Shown here: positions 6,583 through 7,095 of the stretch, in pieces
Layout of the letters: every line of letters begins with the position of its first letter
Numbering within the stretch: the first letter of the stretch is position 1
DNA from: Thermoplasmata archaeon
GTDB taxonomy: Archaea > Thermoplasmatota > Thermoplasmata > Thermoplasmatales > Thermoplasmataceae
Length of the DNA: 7,095 nt
Direction of reading: 5' to 3'
NCBI GenBank assembly: GCA_021847855.1
Contig: JAJZOT010000080.1
Location: 1 to 7,095, forward strand
Notes under the pieces: generated by a model
What the model saw: the letters and a program-made list of their open reading frames with translations, nothing else
Databases searched by the model: none
Told to the model about the DNA's origin: nothing
Position numbers and translations under genes: made by a program

Positions 6583-6712
6583 CTTCACAGTTTTGCAATT
6601 TATTATGTGTACAGCTTTTTGGTCTGTGACAAAGAAGAGTTGTGGCATCACTATTTTTATTTTCTATGTTTTATCATTGTGATCGAGAAATCCAAAAGTT
6701 TCAGTCAGTGGA
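6583..6712. other. Intergenic stretch with nothing recognisable
   Basis: AT-rich sequence between the epimerase promoter and the mobile element remnant. It contains a T-rich tract (about 6650-6672) and short weak inverted repeats, but no reading frame, tRNA-like fold or convincing regulatory site. Together with the element it makes up the gene-poor right end of the window (6553-7095). Confidence 0.5.
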
Positions 6713-6718
6713 TTAAAG
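6713..6718. repeat. Left copy of the putative target-site duplication (TTAAAG)
   Basis: TTAAAG lies immediately outside the left terminal inverted repeat and is repeated exactly outside the right one at 7075-7080. If the element is taken one base shorter at each end, the duplication reads as 8 bp with one mismatch. Confidence 0.5.
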
Positions 6719-6732
6719 CTTGAGTTTCGCAA
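6719..6732 (+). repeat. Left terminal inverted repeat
   Basis: CTTGAGTTTCGCAA, exactly complementary to 7061-7074. The two ends diverge immediately inside the repeat, as usual for insertion-sequence termini. Confidence 0.6.
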
Positions 6733-6769
6733 GCGTTTTTTGACCTAAGGCAGCACAGTAGGCTCTTTC

Positions 6770-7003
6770 TTGTTGAATCTTGGTCATGCACCTTCAAGAC
6801 TCATGGAAAAGAAGCAGACAGAATCTCATCAGACAGTAGAAAGAACGGCAGAGATAATTTGTGAGATAAAGGCCATTCCCGTTAAATCACCCCTGAATAT
6901 AATGTATAGATCTGAATCAGTGGAGGCGGAAAGAATACTCAACGAGACGGGAATAAAACAACTGGATCGAATACTGGTTGGTGCACTACCAAAATCAGAT
7001 TAA
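6770..7003 (+). pseudogene. Putative C-terminal remnant of a DDE transposase
   Basis: A 77-codon frame beginning at a TTG, or 66 codons from ATG 6803. The frame is open back to a TAA at 6746-6748 and ends about 70 bases before the right end of the element. The segment EIICEIKAIPVKSP...MYRSESVEAERILNETGIK has the layout of the end of many IS1634/IS4-type transposases: a helix, a short strand with I+AI, an acidic linker, then a helix ending in a GI/LG. I recognise the layout, not a specific homolog. No catalytic DDE residues are present, so it cannot be active. Codon use resembles the neighbouring genes. It could alternatively be a small expressed protein or a chance frame. Confidence 0.4.
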
Positions 7004-7060
7004 GAATAGATATAAATCACGGGTCTGTCTGCTTCAGCATGAATTTTGTTCCTGTAATTT

Positions 7061-7074
7061 TTGCGAAACTCAAG
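7061..7074 (-). repeat. Right terminal inverted repeat
   Basis: TTGCGAAACTCAAG, the exact reverse complement of 6719-6732, followed directly by the second TTAAAG. Confidence 0.6.
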
Positions 7075-7080
7075 TTAAAG
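7075..7080. repeat. Right copy of the putative target-site duplication (TTAAAG)
   Basis: Exact copy of 6713-6718, directly abutting the right terminal repeat. The remaining 15 bases to the window edge show nothing assignable. Confidence 0.5.
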
Positions 7081-7095
7081 CGAACCAATTCTCAT

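Larger units (their letters stand above)
6719..7074. mobile_element. MITE-like, internally deleted insertion sequence (356 bp)
   Basis: The element is bounded by perfect 14-bp inverted repeats (CTTGAGTTTCGCAA and TTGCGAAACTCAAG) and flanked on both sides by TTAAAG. This is the structure of a transposed DDE-type insertion sequence with its target duplication intact. At 356 bp it is too short for a full transposase and contains only a small frame resembling a transposase C-terminus, so it is best read as a non-autonomous derivative. A 6-bp duplication and the look of the remnant are compatible with the IS1634/IS4 group; that family call is inference. Joining the flanks restores an apparently simple intergenic sequence, so no recognisable gene is interrupted within the window. 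Confidence 0.6.

Noticed and set aside
6640..6690. Possible small RNA or terminator hairpin around GTGA/TCAC and ATCAC/GTGAT pairs
   Set aside because: The arms are only 4-5 bp with long loops in AT-rich sequence, which is expected by chance.
7075..7095. End of a - strand gene entering from the right (a frame ending in CTT TAA)
   Set aside because: Only six codons are visible and the stop lies in the duplicated target sequence; there is not enough sequence to support a gene.

Overview
The window looks like chromosomal DNA from an archaeon, most likely an acidophilic Thermoplasmatales-type Euryarchaeon. This rests on heavy use of AGG/AGA for arginine and ATA for isoleucine, moderate G+C by eye, and AT-rich TATA-like boxes centred about 25-28 bases before start codons, as expected for leaderless transcripts. 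The gene content (S9 oligopeptidase, MFS exporter, GalE-like epimerase) also fits. Lineage is an inference; no rRNA or other diagnostic marker is present.

Layout from left to right: (1) An unrecognised + strand gene whose frame is open to the left edge (30-629) faces an unrecognised - strand gene (636-1280), with 6 bases between their ends. (2) That second gene is divergent from a complete S9 prolyl-oligopeptidase/acylaminoacyl-peptidase gene (1324-3156), and about 43 bp between them carries both presumed promoters. (3) A 97-bp gap leads to a 12-TM MFS exporter of the drug:H+ antiporter type (3254-4525). This gap holds a T-rich tract, a TATA box and two inverted repeats of the form TTAAC-N6-GTTAA, with centres 32 bp apart. 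(4) A convergent - strand pair follows, read epimerase first: a GalE-like NAD-dependent sugar-nucleotide epimerase (6552 to 5590), then a class I/II PLP aminotransferase (to 4545). They overlap or abut and are probably one transcript. (5) The right end has no intact gene. It holds a 356-bp element with perfect 14-bp terminal inverted repeats flanked by a 6-bp direct repeat, enclosing a short reading frame that looks like the C-terminal remnant of a DDE transposase.

The genes do not form one obvious pathway. The S9 peptidase is a cytosolic peptide-degrading enzyme, the MFS protein is probably a regulated exporter, and the epimerase/aminotransferase pair is metabolic. The signals most worth following are the paired operator-like repeats over the MFS promoter and start codon, the start of the aminotransferase (strong Shine-Dalgarno but only an ACG at the right distance), and the MITE-like element. 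I see no CRISPR array, tRNA, rRNA, toxin-antitoxin pair or recognisable defence system.
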